A DNA stretch of 64,000 bases from Haloferax sp. Atlit-12N (GTDB lineage: Archaea > Halobacteriota > Halobacteria > Halobacteriales > Haloferacaceae), in assembly GCF_003383095.1 (NCBI RefSeq), contig NZ_PSYW01000003.1:403918-467917 (forward strand), in the 5' to 3' direction. Position numbers and translations under genes: made by a program. Positions 63,749-64,000 of the stretch are shown here, one piece after another (positions within the stretch are counted from its first letter, which is position 1; every line of letters begins with the position of its first letter). The notes under the pieces are model-generated. The model had not been told where the DNA came from. It did not search any database and worked only from the letters and a program-made list of their open reading frames with translations.

Positions 63749-63769
63749 CTGGGCCAGTCAGCTGCTGGG

Positions 63770-63774
63770 TTTTT
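63770..63774 (+). terminator. Oligo-T terminator after IMPase 2
   Basis: GGG followed by five T, 22 nt past the stop codon. Confidence 0.4.
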
Positions 63775-63821
63775 GAAATATGTCTGCAACGAAATCATAA
63801 AATCACGCCGATAGAAGGACT

Positions 63822-63839
63822 TACTACGCATGCGTAGTA
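63822..63839. promoter_or_regulatory. Perfect 18-bp palindrome upstream of the sugar-acid dehydratase
   Basis: TACTACGCATGCGTAGTA is fully self-complementary and ends 10 nt before ATG 63850. The AT-rich TATA-like segment TCATAAAATC is at about 63795-63804, about 50 nt upstream, so the palindrome lies around or just after the transcription start. Typical operator placement. Confidence 0.55.
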
Positions 63840-63849
63840 CGAAGTAAAT

Positions 63850-64000
63850 ATGCCGGTAAACTACGCGGAGTTGCACGATCCGAACGCGGAGTACACGATG
63901 CGAGAGCTGTCGGCGGAGACGATGGGCGTGACGGCCAAGCGCGGCGGCGGCCGCGACGTCGAAATCACCGACGTGCAGACGACGATGGTCGACGGCAACT
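63850..64000 (+). CDS. Enolase-superfamily sugar-acid dehydratase, N-terminal part (cut by window edge)
   Basis: The first 50 residues (MPVNYAELHDPNAEYTMRELSAETMG...VEITDVQTTMVDGN) match the start of haloarchaeal mandelate-racemase/muconate-lactonizing-family proteins annotated as gluconate, galactonate or xylonate dehydratases. The DVQTTMVDGN strand opens the capping domain. Catalytic residues lie beyond the window. It would make the 2-keto-3-deoxy acid used by the aldolase (55409) or the FAH-fold dehydratase (53806). It has its own promoter with an 18-bp palindrome. Confidence 0.75.
   Translation, partial: MPVNYAELHDPNAEYTMRELSAETMGVTAKRGGGRDVEITDVQTTMVDGN

Overview
The window is haloarchaeal DNA, most likely Haloferacales (Haloferax or a close relative). 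The evidence is high GC, very acidic soluble proteins, many TATA boxes 25-35 nt ahead of leaderless starts, Tat-type (twin-arginine) signals on nearly all exported proteins, and oligo-T terminators. I see no rRNA, tRNA, CRISPR array or intact insertion sequence. Starts were chosen from homology and TATA spacing, not from experiment.

Layout. (1) 1-15.3 kb is amino-acid and organic-acid catabolism: the end of a glutamate dehydrogenase, a fused FAD/Fe-S oxidase with a D-2-hydroxyacid dehydrogenase, an M20 amidohydrolase with a threonine ammonia-lyase, two class III aminotransferases, a BCCT transporter, a RidA protein and a tungsten-type aldehyde:ferredoxin oxidoreductase (AOR). (2) 15.3-20.3 kb holds an IclR regulator, an inositol-monophosphatase-family enzyme, a universal stress protein and a GntP permease. 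(3) 20.6-29.2 kb is a polysaccharide locus of two Tat-exported GH43 arabinanases with ricin-type lectin domains around a 1,614-residue exported GH2 enzyme. (4) 29.2-31.9 kb is gene-poor: a lipoprotein, gene remnants and a candidate inverted repeat. (5) 31.9-44.0 kb is a molybdenum/tungsten and C1 island: MobA, YqeC, a second AOR that lacks all Fe-S cysteines, a CobW-type metallochaperone, a formaldehyde dehydrogenase, RidA, a cofactor-stripped NuoF/HoxF-like protein and a NuoG-fused formate dehydrogenase. (6) 44.0-45.3 kb is a second gene-poor patch with tiny ORFs, including a 35-residue zinc-ribbon protein. (7) 45.4-54.7 kb is a pentose operon cluster: GH51 arabinofuranosidase, GH93-like exo-arabinanase, YesL-like protein, a complete sugar ABC transporter, and a fumarylacetoacetate-hydrolase-fold enzyme probably acting as 2-keto-3-deoxy-pentonate dehydratase. 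(8) 55.4-64.0 kb is a second sugar module: Eda-type KDPG aldolase, IclR regulator, D-2-hydroxyacid dehydrogenase, a second ABC transporter, IMPase-family phosphatase and the start of an enolase-superfamily sugar-acid dehydratase.

How it fits together (inference). Exported GH43, GH93 and GH2 enzymes would trim arabinan or arabinogalactan side chains of pectin. ABC transporter 1 and GH51 would deliver L-arabinose to an oxidative non-phosphorylating pathway, and ABC transporter 2 would feed a sugar-acid/KDPG branch. The C1 island could oxidise formaldehyde and formate, possibly from pectin methyl esters. The most unusual observations are the cysteine-free AOR, the cofactor-stripped NuoF-like partner of the formate dehydrogenase, and the GH2 enzyme interrupted by two LamG-like domains and a basic RGP-rich segment.
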